Source: Lachnospiraceae bacterium
Lineage (GTDB): Bacteria > Bacillota > Clostridia > Lachnospirales > Lachnospiraceae
Direction of reading: 5' to 3'
DNA: 33,349 nucleotides
Assembly: GCA_030524525.1 (NCBI GenBank)
Contig: JAUNGI010000031.1
Location: forward strand, 1 to 33,349
Part shown: positions 12,728 through 20,971 of the stretch, one piece after another
How the letters are laid out: each line of letters begins with the position of its first letter
How positions within the stretch are numbered: position 1 is the stretch's first letter
Notes under the pieces: model-generated
Seen by the model: the letters and a program-made list of their open reading frames with translations, nothing else
Database searches by the model: none
What the model was told of the DNA's origin: nothing
Position numbers and translations under genes: made by a program

Positions 12728-15169
12728 ATGAACCTACTCGCACATCTCACCGAACAAAATCAAAAGCGTCTGGAACAGACCTTGGCGGAGCATTCGAAGG
12801 GAACCGCAGAACACGCTTCAAGGTGTTTGCAGTCCGTCGGCTTGTATCATACGGGCTATCTGGCGGGGCTGCTGCACGACATGGGAAAGGCGACCGCAAA
12901 ATACAACGCCTACTTGGAAGCCGCTTTCCGGAAAGAAAAGGTGGTCAGAGGTTCGGTGATCCATACATTTACCGGCGTGATCTGGCTGCTGGAGCAGTAT
13001 CATCAGCATGGGGCGGACAATTGGGAGAAATTGGCTTCCGAGGTGATCGGCTATGCGATCGGCGCGCATCATGGGCTGTTTGATTGTGTGGATCTGAGCC
13101 AAAACAATGGATTTATGTACCGTCTGCAAAAGAACCGGGACGAGCTTTGCTATGAGGAAGCCGTGACGAATTTTTTGGAGGCCGTTGCCGATCAAGAAAC
13201 CATAAAGCGGCAGTTCGCTCAGGCGGTTGTGGAAATACGAGACGTCTGTGAAAAATCTCGGGCAGTCTATCAAAAAATGCCCAAAAATATGTATCAAATG
13301 AGTATGCTGATCCGGCTGGTGCTTTCCGCCGTGATCTACGGCGACCGAAGAAATACGGCGGAGTTTATGGATCAGAAACGGCAGGAGGAAGACACCGCGT
13401 TTGACTGGACAGCCGCCGCAGCTTTTTGTGAGCGGAAAATACAGGCTTTTGACACCTCGTCGGAACTGAACCGTGTGCGGGGCGAAATTTCGCAAGCGTG
13501 TCTGCAGGCTGCCGCAGACCCGCCGGGAATCTACCGGCTGAACCTTCCGACCGGAGCGGGAAAAACGCTGGCTTCTCTGCGCTATGCTTTGGCGCATGCA
13601 AAAAAATACGAAAAAAAACGCATTGTCTTTCTGATCCCGCTTCTGAGTATTTTGGAGCAAAACGCGAAAGCGATCAAGGATTTTCTTCCGACAGAGCGAA
13701 TGGTGCTGGAGCATCATTCCAACGTGATTCGGGAAAAGACGCCAACAGAAGAAGCCGATCGCTGTGAACTGGCGGCGGTCAGCTGGAATGACAATCCGGT
13801 GATCATTTCCACGCTTGTGCAGTTCCTGAATCTGTTATTTTCGGGGGAAACCTCGGCCATTGCCAGAATGCAGGCGCTGTGCGACAGCGTTATTGTGATC
13901 GACGAGATCCAGTCTCTGCCAAAGAAAGTAACGTCGATGTTTAATATGGCGATCAATTTCCTGCAGCAGTTCTGTAATGCGACGGTGCTGCTGTGTTCGG
14001 CAACGCAGCCCTGCTGGGAAGAATTGGACTGGGGCGTGCGTTTGGCGGGAAAGAAGGATCTGGTCTGCCTGAGCGATGCGCAGAAGCGGCTGTTCGTGCG
14101 CGCCAAAATTATAAATAAAACAACTTGTCATGGCATCAGCCTGCAAGAGTGCGCGGCGTTTTGCGGCGATCTGATGGAGCAGCACGAGGCGCTTTTGATC
14201 ATCTGCAATACGAAGCGTGAGGCGCTGGAGCTTTATCTGAGGCTGAAAGCACAAAACGAGCGGGAAGCGCAGGGCTGGACGCTCTTCCATCTTTCGACGT
14301 CCATGTGTCCCAAGCATCGGACCGAGGTGATACAGGAGCTAAAGACACGCTTGGCGGCGCTTCAGGAGCAGCTTCGGGAGGGAAAGCAGCCGGGAAAGCT
14401 GATCTGTGTTTCCACACAGCTTGCCGAAGCGGGGATCGATTTTTCGTTTGACGCGGTCGTTCGGTTAATGGCGGGGATCGACAATCTGGCGCAGGCGGCG
14501 GGCAGATGCAACCGCGGCAATGAATACGGGTATCCGGGAACGGTATATCTGGTAAAGATTAAGGATAGCGACGAGAATCTGGGCATGCTCAAGGATATTC
14601 AGAAGGCGAAGGTTGCTGCCGATAAGGTTATCTATTCAAAAAAGAGCGGCTCCCTGATCGACGAGGAGGCAACGCAGGAATATTATCGGACCTTGTTTGG
14701 GGAGATGAAAAACGAGCTGGATTATCCGGAAGAAATTCAGGGAGAGCCATACAATCTGGCGCGGCTTTTGGCAAATGAGAACCCAAACGCCCAAAAGGGC
14801 GCGAAGGAGATCCATGCAAAATATATCTTCCATCAGCCCTTTGCCGCTGTCGGTCAGAACTTTCGGGTGTTTGACGACAATACGACGGACATCCTTGTTC
14901 CATACCAAGAAGGAAAAGATTGGATCGAAAGCTTGGCGGCGCTGGAAAACGGCAGCTTTTCGCCGGCGCAGTTGAAAAATTTAACCGAGAATTTGAAGCC
15001 GTTTTCCATCAGCGTTTTTGATTGGCAGGTAACAGAATTGGATCAGGCGGGATATCTTCGGAAGCTGTTCGACGGACGGATTCTTGTTTTGGATGAAAAG
15101 GCGTATGATGAAAAGGATTGCGGGCTGCTGTACGAAAAGGAGCAGCCGGTAGAAAATTACATTCGTTAA
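12728..15169 (+). CDS. cas3: CRISPR-associated helicase-nuclease Cas3 (type I-C)
   Basis: The single-strand nuclease and 3'-5' helicase recruited by Cascade to degrade target DNA. In 813 aa it carries an N-terminal HD nuclease domain (first His in AEHASRC, LLHDMGK near 48-54, GAHHGLFD near 112), Walker A LPTGAGKT near 272, DEIQ near 391 and helicase motif VI QAAGRCNRGN near 589. All key residues appear present, so it should be active. It is the first gene of the operon, followed by cas5c after 18 nt. Confidence 0.95.
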   Translation: MNLLAHLTEQNQKRLEQTLAEHSKGTAEHASRCLQSVGLYHTGYLAGLLHDMGKATAKYNAYLEAAFRKEKVVRGSVIHTFTGVIWLLEQYHQHGADNWEKLASEVIGYAIGAHHGLFDCVDLSQNNGFMYRLQKNRDELCYEEAVTNFLEAVADQETIKRQFAQAVVEIRDVCEKSRAVYQKMPKNMYQMSMLIRLVLSAVIYGDRRNTAEFMDQKRQEEDTAFDWTAAAAFCERKIQAFDTSSELNRVRGEISQACLQAAADPPGIYRLNLPTGAGKTLASLRYALAHAKKYEKKRIVFLIPLLSILEQNAKAIKDFLPTERMVLEHHSNVIREKTPTEEADRCELAAVSWNDNPVIISTLVQFLNLLFSGETSAIARMQALCDSVIVIDEIQSLPKKVTSMFNMAINFLQQFCNATVLLCSATQPCWEELDWGVRLAGKKDLVCLSDAQKRLFVRAKIINKTTCHGISLQECAAFCGDLMEQHEALLIICNTKREALELYLRLKAQNEREAQGWTLFHLSTSMCPKHRTEVIQELKTRLAALQEQLREGKQPGKLICVSTQLAEAGIDFSFDAVVRLMAGIDNLAQAAGRCNRGNEYGYPGTVYLVKIKDSDENLGMLKDIQKAKVAADKVIYSKKSGSLIDEEATQEYYRTLFGEMKNELDYPEEIQGEPYNLARLLANENPNAQKGAKEIHAKYIFHQPFAAVGQNFRVFDDNTTDILVPYQEGKDWIESLAALENGSFSPAQLKNLTENLKPFSISVFDWQVTELDQAGYLRKLFDGRILVLDEKAYDEKDCGLLYEKEQPVENYIR

Positions 15170-15187
15170 GAAGGGAGGCTGCAATGC

Positions 15188-15910
15188 ATGAACCATAGAA
15201 ATACGGTAGAGTTTGAGGTGACGGGAAAATACGCGCTGTTTTCCGATCCGGTGACTCGCGTGGGGGGAGAAAAATTCAGCTATCAGGTACCGACCTACGA
15301 AGCGCTCAAGGGAATTTTGCACTCGGTGTACTGGAAGCCGACGCTGATCTGGGTGATCGACTCGGTGCGCATTATGAATCCGATCCAGACGGAGACCAAG
15401 GGCATTCGTCCGATCCACTACGACAGCCCGAAAACGGACCTGTCCTATTATACTTATTTGAAAGATTGCCGATATCAGGTACGGGCGCATTTTGTTTGGA
15501 ACGAAAATCGTCCGGAGCTTTCGCACGATCGCGACGAGAATAAGCATCACAATATCGCAAAGCGAATGATCGAGCGGGGCGGCAGACGCGACGTTTTTCT
15601 GGGAACAAGGGAGTGTCAGGGCTATGTCAAGCCCTGTGTTTTCGGAGAAGACGAGAGCTTTTATCAGAATATTCCGGAGCTGGATTTCGGCATGATGTAT
15701 CATGGAATCACCTATGCGGACGAGGCCTATTCCGAGGAAACGCAGGGGAAAATGAGCGTGCGTCTGTGGGACGCCGTTATGAAAAACGGAGTGATCGACT
15801 TTCTGCCGCCGTGGGAATGTATTCACCGGGTAGTCCGGGAAATGGAGATCAAACCCTTTGGAGAGGACGAAGGGAATTTCTCGGTTTTGAAGGAGGAGGC
15901 GATATTCTGA
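15188..15910 (+). CDS. cas5c: Cas5c crRNA endonuclease and Cascade subunit
   Basis: In type I-C systems Cas5c replaces Cas6: it cuts the repeat RNA and stays bound to the 5' handle. The 240-aa length is typical. The N-terminus (VTGKYALFSDPVTRVGGEKFSY) and the following PTYEALKGILHSVYWKP are characteristic. The ATG at 15188 is downstream of GGGAGG. Its stop is directly followed by the cas8c ATG. Confidence 0.93.
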   Translation: MNHRNTVEFEVTGKYALFSDPVTRVGGEKFSYQVPTYEALKGILHSVYWKPTLIWVIDSVRIMNPIQTETKGIRPIHYDSPKTDLSYYTYLKDCRYQVRAHFVWNENRPELSHDRDENKHHNIAKRMIERGGRRDVFLGTRECQGYVKPCVFGEDESFYQNIPELDFGMMYHGITYADEAYSEETQGKMSVRLWDAVMKNGVIDFLPPWECIHRVVREMEIKPFGEDEGNFSVLKEEAIF

Positions 15911-17815
15911 ATGTCTTGTATGAGTCAGCTATTAAAAACCTATGAATGCAACGCCGGAAAATCCGCGGAGACAGAGCAGGCGCTTACTCCGATCGCCCAT
16001 ATGTACGCCAATGCACAGATCGAAGTGACGTTGAGCGAAACGGGAGAATTGAAAGGCGCCAAGCAGATCGAGAAAAAGGATCCGGAAAAGGCGACGCTGA
16101 TTCCGGTTACGGAGTCCTCCGCCGGCAGAAGCTCCGGCGTGGCGCCCCACGCCCTGTGCGAGATGCTGCCCTATTTGGCAGGGGATTTTGCTTCTCATTG
16201 CGAGGAGGAAAAGGCGAAAAAACTCGCTGCGAAAAAGTTTCAGGCGTACATGCAGAATCTGCAGAAGTGGAACGCTTCGGAATATGCGCATCCAAAGGCT
16301 CTGGCGGTTTATCAATATCTTTCCAAGGGGCAGGTGATCTCCGACCTGATCGACTGCGGCATTGTCAAGGTGCAGGAAAACGGTATGTTCGCAAACGAAA
16401 AGATCGCGGGTCAGCCCTATGACAAAGCACTGGTGCGCTTCCGTGTCTTGGAGGCGGGGAACCGAGTAAGCGCGGTCTGGAAGGACGCGTCGTTGATTCG
16501 GACGTATGAGAATTATTATCTTGCAGAGCAGCAGGGCAGAAGGGACGTCTGTTATCTCATCGGAAAAGAGGCGAGTATTTCCGACAACCATCCGAAAGGG
16601 ATCGTGGCAGCGGCCTACGGCGCGAAGCTGATCTCCGCAAACGACGCGCATGGCTTTGTTTACCGGGGAAGATTTCAGGACGCCGAGGAAGCCTTTGCGC
16701 TCAGCTATGAAGCGTCGCAGAAAATCCACAGCGCTCTGACATGGCTTGTAAAGACGCAGGGCGTTTCGATCGGAGCCCGGACGTTTCTTTGCTGGAATCC
16801 GGTGGGCAAGAAGGTACCGGGGGTCATTGACGAGTTCGACTTTGGGGAAGAGGAGTCGGAGACGATCGTATCGTATCGGTCGAATCTGCGCAAAACGCTG
16901 CAGGGCTATCAAAACCAATTTAAGGAGGGCGACGAGGTGATTGTCCTTGCCTTGGAGGCGGCAACCACCGGACGGCTCTCCATTACCTACTATCAGGATC
17001 TGTTCGAAAGAGAGTTTTTCCGGCGGGTGCGTGAATGGGGAGAGACCTGCAACTGGTGGTATTTGAAGTTCAACGCAGAGAAAAAGCCGTATTATGCGGT
17101 AGAAACCCCGCGTTTTCGCAGGATCGTGGAATGCGCATTCGGGAGAGAGAATGCGGCGAGGAATTATCTTGAGGTGGATGATAAGCTTCTGAAAGAGCAG
17201 ATGCAGCGTCTGCTGAAATGTATGCTGGATCAGCAGCCGATGCCGCAGGATATCGTTCAGGCGCTGACCTTAAGAGCCTCCACACCGTTGGCGTATCAAC
17301 GAGGAAATCGGGAAAGAGTCTTGTCTACGGCATGCGCTGTGATTATGAAATATTACAGAGATAAAGATGGAAATAACGTGAAAGGAGTGAAAGATCAAAT
17401 GGAACTGGATGTAACGAACAGAGACAGAAGCTATCTGTTTGGGCGGCTGCTGGCTATACTGGAAAGGGTGGAACGGGTCACCTTTTCTGAGGACGAAAAG
17501 CGGGAGCCGAATGCGATCCGCTATCAGACGGTTTACGTCAACCATCCGCTGAGCACGTGGAGAACCCTGACGGAGCTGGTGAATCCGTACCTTCAAAAGG
17601 TACGTCCGGGGTCAAGAAAGTTTTATCAGGATCTGATTTCAGAGATCACCGAGGGACTTGTAAGCGGAAAACCGGAGGAACTGGATCAACGGCTGGAGGC
17701 GACCTATTTGCTGGGGTATTATTTGCAGAGGGCTGCGTTGATCAGAAAAGACAAACACGAAAAAGACAACCAGGAAAATCAGGAGGAGAAGGATCATGAG
17801 TCAGCTGCAGAATAA
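15911..17815 (+). CDS. cas8c: Cas8c (Csd1), large subunit of type I-C Cascade
   Basis: Large subunit of the I-C Cascade, expected to recognise the PAM and hold the R-loop; 634 aa, within the Csd1 range. ATG 15911 lies 11 nt after AGGAGGAGG; ATG 15920 gives the more usual N-terminus MSQLLKTYE and is an alternative. The C-terminal part (from about residue 497) contains an internal ribosome site and in-frame ATG for a separate small subunit. The extreme C-terminus is a highly charged Lys/Glu/Asn tail (DKHEKDNQENQEEKD), and it overlaps cas7c by 20 nt. Confidence 0.93.
   Translation: MSCMSQLLKTYECNAGKSAETEQALTPIAHMYANAQIEVTLSETGELKGAKQIEKKDPEKATLIPVTESSAGRSSGVAPHALCEMLPYLAGDFASHCEEEKAKKLAAKKFQAYMQNLQKWNASEYAHPKALAVYQYLSKGQVISDLIDCGIVKVQENGMFANEKIAGQPYDKALVRFRVLEAGNRVSAVWKDASLIRTYENYYLAEQQGRRDVCYLIGKEASISDNHPKGIVAAAYGAKLISANDAHGFVYRGRFQDAEEAFALSYEASQKIHSALTWLVKTQGVSIGARTFLCWNPVGKKVPGVIDEFDFGEEESETIVSYRSNLRKTLQGYQNQFKEGDEVIVLALEAATTGRLSITYYQDLFEREFFRRVREWGETCNWWYLKFNAEKKPYYAVETPRFRRIVECAFGRENAARNYLEVDDKLLKEQMQRLLKCMLDQQPMPQDIVQALTLRASTPLAYQRGNRERVLSTACAVIMKYYRDKDGNNVKGVKDQMELDVTNRDRSYLFGRLLAILERVERVTFSEDEKREPNAIRYQTVYVNHPLSTWRTLTELVNPYLQKVRPGSRKFYQDLISEITEGLVSGKPEELDQRLEATYLLGYYLQRAALIRKDKHEKDNQENQEEKDHESAAE
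17399..17815 (+). CDS. cas11c: Cas11c small subunit by internal initiation in cas8c
   Basis: Type I-C systems are known to make the small subunit Cas11c from an internal start within cas8c. Here AAAGGAG (17381-17387) precedes an in-frame ATG at 17399 by 11 nt, giving 138 aa that begin MELDVTNRDRSYLFGRLLA, which is the usual C-terminal Csd1 block. The spacing is slightly long. The position and helical character fit the known arrangement. Confidence 0.65.
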   Translation: MELDVTNRDRSYLFGRLLAILERVERVTFSEDEKREPNAIRYQTVYVNHPLSTWRTLTELVNPYLQKVRPGSRKFYQDLISEITEGLVSGKPEELDQRLEATYLLGYYLQRAALIRKDKHEKDNQENQEEKDHESAAE

Positions 17816-18650
17816 AATCGACTTTGTTGTGTTGGTAAAGGTGGAAAATGCCAATCCGAACGGCGATCCGTTAAGCGGAAACCGTCCGAGAACCGTACAG
17901 AACGGCTTGGGCGAAATTTCGGACGTATGCATCAAGCGGAAGCTCCGCAACCGTTTGCAGGATATGGGCGAGCGCATTTTTGTACAGTCGGAGGATCGCT
18001 GTGAGGACGGGTGCGGCTCTTTGAAGGAAAGAGCCGCTGCAGCGATAACCGGGGCTTCTTCAAAGCAGGATTACGCGAAACAGGCCTGCGAAACGTGGAT
18101 CGACGTGCGTTCGTTCGGACAGGTCTTTGCTTATAAGGGCGCCGAAGACAAGAAGGGGGACGGCGTATCGGTCGGCGTTCGGGGACCGGTGACGCTCCAT
18201 CAGGCGCTCAGCTGTTCTCCGGTGGATATCAACAGCATGCAGATCACAAAGAGCGTGAACGGAGAGCCGGGAGAAAAGCGAAGCTCCGACACAATGGGAA
18301 CCAAGCATTACGTTGAGTTTGGCTTATACAAGATCAAAGGCTCCATCAATGTTCAGCTTGCGGAGAAAACCGGCTTTTCGGAGGAAGACGCGGAGAAGAT
18401 CAAGGAGGCGCTGCGCACGCTGTTTGTAAACGACGCTTCGGCGGCAAGACCGGACGGCAGTATGGAAGTTTTCCGGATCTACTGGTGGAAGCATAACAAT
18501 AAAGTTGGGCAGTATTCGAGCGCCAAGGTACATCGCTCCGTACGGGTTTCCTTGAAGGAGGGCATTTCTTTTCCGGCTTCGGTAGAGGATTATGTCATTG
18601 AAGAGGACAAGCTGGACGGTTTAGTACCGGAAGTGATCGAGGGAATCTGA
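17796..18650 (+). CDS. cas7c: Cas7c (Csd2), crRNA backbone subunit
   Basis: The RAMP protein that polymerises along the crRNA to form the Cascade backbone. It is 284 aa with the typical opening of Csd2 (ENANPNGDPLSGNRPR, near residues 16-31) and the central VRGPVTLHQALS. It starts inside the cas8c 3' end behind AGGAGAAGG. In complete I-C loci cas4, cas1, cas2 and the array follow; here the next 180 nt hold none of these and the next genes are on the other strand. Confidence 0.94.
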   Translation: MSQLQNKIDFVVLVKVENANPNGDPLSGNRPRTVQNGLGEISDVCIKRKLRNRLQDMGERIFVQSEDRCEDGCGSLKERAAAAITGASSKQDYAKQACETWIDVRSFGQVFAYKGAEDKKGDGVSVGVRGPVTLHQALSCSPVDINSMQITKSVNGEPGEKRSSDTMGTKHYVEFGLYKIKGSINVQLAEKTGFSEEDAEKIKEALRTLFVNDASAARPDGSMEVFRIYWWKHNNKVGQYSSAKVHRSVRVSLKEGISFPASVEDYVIEEDKLDGLVPEVIEGI

Positions 18651-18767
18651 TCAAGGTGCGGGGAACCAACGCGCTTCTCGGCTTCCGGCCGGTACTTTCC
18701 AGCGGGATACTCCTTTTCAAAACGTATGCGCACTATGTTTCTTCTTGCACCTGCCGCGATTAAGAAT
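18651..18767. other. Gap where cas4-cas1-cas2 and the array would be expected
   Basis: No ORF with Cas4 features, no repeat-spacer pattern and no terminator T-run. I see no recognisable adaptation-gene remnant in either strand. Confidence 0.5.
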
Positions 18768-18802
18768 CGGAGGGCAAAGCCAAAAGCTGACTTTGCCCTC
18801 CG
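18768..18802 (-). terminator. Hairpin between cas7c and the minus-strand genes
   Basis: CGGAGGGCAAAG (18768-18779) and CTTTGCCCTCCG (18791-18802) form a perfect 12-bp stem with an 11-nt loop. Strong stem at the junction of convergent operons, but neither side has a good T-run, so termination is likely but not certain. Confidence 0.5.
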
Positions 18803-18829
18803 AAAGCCGGCGGCGCAATTTACCGCGCC

Positions 18830-19042
18830 TTATTTTCCGAATTTTCCAAGCAGACCGCTCAGCTTATCTGCGCCGAGCTTTGCTTTCACGCCGTCCACGA
18901 CCTTGTCCACGACGCCGTCCGGGATATCGACGCCGAGCACGTTCTCGACGGTCTTTACCGGGTCTTTTTTGAATTGCGCCTGAAGCTCCTTGTCCTTCGT
19001 GATCTTCTCCACGGCGCCGGTGATCTGTTCTTTAATGTCCAT
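18830..19042 (-). CDS. Small conserved-looking 70-aa protein
   Basis: A soluble helical protein of 70 aa. The pattern AQFKKDPVKTVENVLGVDIP followed by VVDGVKAKL and a glycine/lysine-rich end (LSGLLGKFGK) is one I have seen in small Clostridia proteins of unknown function; a resemblance to Nif11-like leader helices is faint. It lies 24 nt downstream of the YegP-like gene and probably shares its transcript, ending at the 18768 hairpin. No function can be assigned. Confidence 0.7.
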   Translation of the reverse strand: MDIKEQITGAVEKITKDKELQAQFKKDPVKTVENVLGVDIPDGVVDKVVDGVKAKLGADKLSGLLGKFGK

Positions 19043-19066
19043 TGGTGCGTTCCTTGCCTTTCTGAA

Positions 19067-19438
19067 TTATTCCTCTTCTACGATCTCGGCGTCCGCAGCG
19101 TTCTTCTTTACGGATTCGATCCCGTTTTTACAGCCGGCAATAGCCTTGTAGCCCTCGCTGACCGCAATGATCTGACCGTTTGTTGCCTTTAAGCGGAAGC
19201 GATACTCGCCGGATTTGTCCTCATAGATCTCAAACTTCGGATTTTTCTCGGCAGCGCAGCCTTCTGCGGTTTGATCCTCCACGGCGGCGATCGGCGCATT
19301 CTTCTGAACGCTGGCGATTCCGTTTTTGCAGGCGGAAAGAGAGTTGTAGACCTCGGAGGTCGCGATGACCTCGCCGTTGCCTGCCTTCAGATCAAATTTG
19401 ACGCCGGTTTTCGTACTGCGAATAACAAATTTTCCCAT
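19067..19438 (-). CDS. YegP-like protein with two DUF1508 repeats
   Basis: A 123-aa protein made of two tandem DUF1508 (UPF0339) units: residues about 1-50 (FVIRSTKTGVKFDLKAGNGE...SACKNGIASVQKNA) and 68-117 (FEIYEDKSGEYRFRLKATNG...AGCKNGIESVKKNA). Family function is unknown. The ATG follows AAAGGAGG at about 9 nt, and a strong promoter lies upstream at 19480-19508. First gene of a two-gene minus-strand unit. Confidence 0.9.
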   Translation of the reverse strand: MGKFVIRSTKTGVKFDLKAGNGEVIATSEVYNSLSACKNGIASVQKNAPIAAVEDQTAEGCAAEKNPKFEIYEDKSGEYRFRLKATNGQIIAVSEGYKAIAGCKNGIESVKKNAADAEIVEEE

Positions 19439-19479
19439 AGCCTAAAGCCTCCTTTGATATGTCATAAAAAGATAATTTA

Positions 19480-19508
19480 AGTATAAGTAAAAAAGGCGCG
19501 GCTGTCAA
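19480..19508 (-). promoter_or_regulatory. Promoter of the YegP-like operon
   Basis: On the minus strand: -35 TTGACA (19508-19503), 17-bp spacer, -10 TATACT (19485-19480). Near-perfect sigma-A consensus, so this small-protein operon is probably well expressed. Confidence 0.75.
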
Positions 19509-19561
19509 TGCGAATATTTCCTTTCGAGGGGCGCATACTGAAAAAAACAGGAGGTATCGTT

Positions 19562-19996
19562 ATGATAGAGAAAGATACGATCCGGCTGCTGCGGGAATGC
19601 GACGCAGGCATAAAAATGGGCGTCAGCGCCATTTCCGAGGTACTCGACTATACGCACGATGAAAATTTGAAGAAAAGTTTGGAGGGAAACCGTCGGGAGC
19701 ATGAGGCGTTACAGGAGGAGATCACGGAACTCCTGCATGCGTATCACGACGAAGGCAAGGAGCCGGGCGCAATGGCAAAGGGCATGTCATGGATGAAGAC
19801 GAATATCAAGCTGACGCTTGACGACTCGGACAAGGTCGTGGCGGATCTGATCACCGACGGCTGCGATATGGGGACAAAAAATCTGCGCCGTTATCTGAAT
19901 CAGTATCAGGCAGCCGACGAGCGTTCAAAGGACTTTGCAAAGCGGCTGATCGAGCTGGAGGAACGGCTGCGCGCCGACATGCGGGAATACCTGTAG
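19562..19996 (+). CDS. Ferritin-like four-helix protein of unknown function
   Basis: A 144-aa helical protein. ATG 19562 follows AGGAGG (19549-19554) at 7 nt; an upstream in-frame ATG at 19508 has no ribosome site and was rejected. Heptad-like helices with acidic and His residues (YTHDENL, NRREHEALQEEI, LLHAYHDEG) recall ferritin-like or DUF2383-type bundles, but a full set of di-iron ligands is not clear. It is divergent from the YegP-like operon. Function not assigned. Confidence 0.75.
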   Translation: MIEKDTIRLLRECDAGIKMGVSAISEVLDYTHDENLKKSLEGNRREHEALQEEITELLHAYHDEGKEPGAMAKGMSWMKTNIKLTLDDSDKVVADLITDGCDMGTKNLRRYLNQYQAADERSKDFAKRLIELEERLRADMREYL

Positions 19997-20013
19997 CGAA
20001 CGGGGAAAAAATG

Positions 20014-20022
20014 TGCTATACT
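20014..20022 (+). promoter_or_regulatory. Possible extended -10 promoter of the GNAT gene
   Basis: TGC-TATACT (20014-20022) is an extended -10 without a good -35, about 90 nt before the gene start. Confidence 0.35.
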
Positions 20023-20118
20023 TGTATGCGAGGGCAGGGCGGGGCGTCATGCGGCTTTGCCCAAGCAGATGCAGAACGATGCATACGACACAAAGGATTG
20101 AGGGGAGAGCAAAACAAT

Positions 20119-20964
20119 ATGTCGATCTATTCCTTATATCAGCGCTGTTTTCCGAATTATCCGCTGGAGAAAGCGGCGTTTTCCGACCTGCTGGGTCTGT
20201 CCGAGGCGACGGTTCTTTTGCGTCGGCGGGGAGAGGCGTGCATCGGCTGCGCCGTGCTATGGAAAAATTCGCTTTCGCTTCTGATGGTCGCTCCGGAGGA
20301 GCGCGGAAAGGGCGTTGGCTCCGATCTGCTTCGGGAAGCAGAGGAGCGGGTTCGGGAGAGCGGCGCGGACGCCGTGATCCTTGGGGCGGGCGACCGCTAT
20401 CTGTTTCAGGGCGTTCCGCTGGATCAGCCGCAGATGCCCGATTTTTTTGAAAAGCGGGGGTATCGGGCGGAATGGAGCAGCGTAAACATGCGGCTTTCGC
20501 TTGCCGGTTTTTCCACGGAGCGGCAGAAGCTTCCGCCGGTGGACGGAGCGGTTTCGTTTCGCTTTGCCGAAGCCTCGGAGGAGGCGGAGCTGCTTGCGGC
20601 GGTGAAAGCGACCGAACCTTCTTGGACGCCGTATTTTGAGGGCGCGTCCTCCAACGTTTGGATCGCGGCGTTCCCCGAAGGGATCGCGGGCTTCCTGATG
20701 GCGGAGCCGGACGGCGGAAGATTTTGCACGCCGGGAGAGAAGGTCGGCAGCATCGGGTGCGTGGGCGTCGTCCCGTGGGCGCGCAAGCGCGGCATCGGCA
20801 GGCGGCTCGTTGCAAGCGCGGCGGAATGGCTGGGCAGGCAGGGGTGCGAATATGCGGAAGCCCTGTACATCGAGCTGGAGGACTGGTACGGCGCGATCGG
20901 TTTCAGGACGGTCAGCCGACAGTGGATGGGAGAGAAGGAACTGAAAAAACATTTGGAAGGGTGA
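20119..20964 (+). CDS. Tandem GNAT N-acetyltransferase
   Basis: A 281-aa protein with two GNAT folds. The first has the acetyl-CoA loop PEERGKGVGSDLL near residue 60; the second has PWARKRGIGRRLV near 220, then YIELEDWYGAIGFR at the end. Such tandem proteins acetylate small amines, peptides or antibiotics; the substrate is unknown. The ATG at 20119 has GGGGAG 11 nt upstream; the longer in-frame start at 20011 precedes or overlaps the likely promoter and was rejected. The aldo/keto reductase starts 7 nt after its stop. Confidence 0.85.
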   Translation: MSIYSLYQRCFPNYPLEKAAFSDLLGLSEATVLLRRRGEACIGCAVLWKNSLSLLMVAPEERGKGVGSDLLREAEERVRESGADAVILGAGDRYLFQGVPLDQPQMPDFFEKRGYRAEWSSVNMRLSLAGFSTERQKLPPVDGAVSFRFAEASEEAELLAAVKATEPSWTPYFEGASSNVWIAAFPEGIAGFLMAEPDGGRFCTPGEKVGSIGCVGVVPWARKRGIGRRLVASAAEWLGRQGCEYAEALYIELEDWYGAIGFRTVSRQWMGEKELKKHLEG

Positions 20965-20971
20965 GAAGGCT

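Noticed and set aside
10716-18830. Insertion sequence or transposase within the island
   Set aside because: No transposase or integrase frame and no paired IS-type terminal repeats were seen; only the galM-tail repeats hint at integration.
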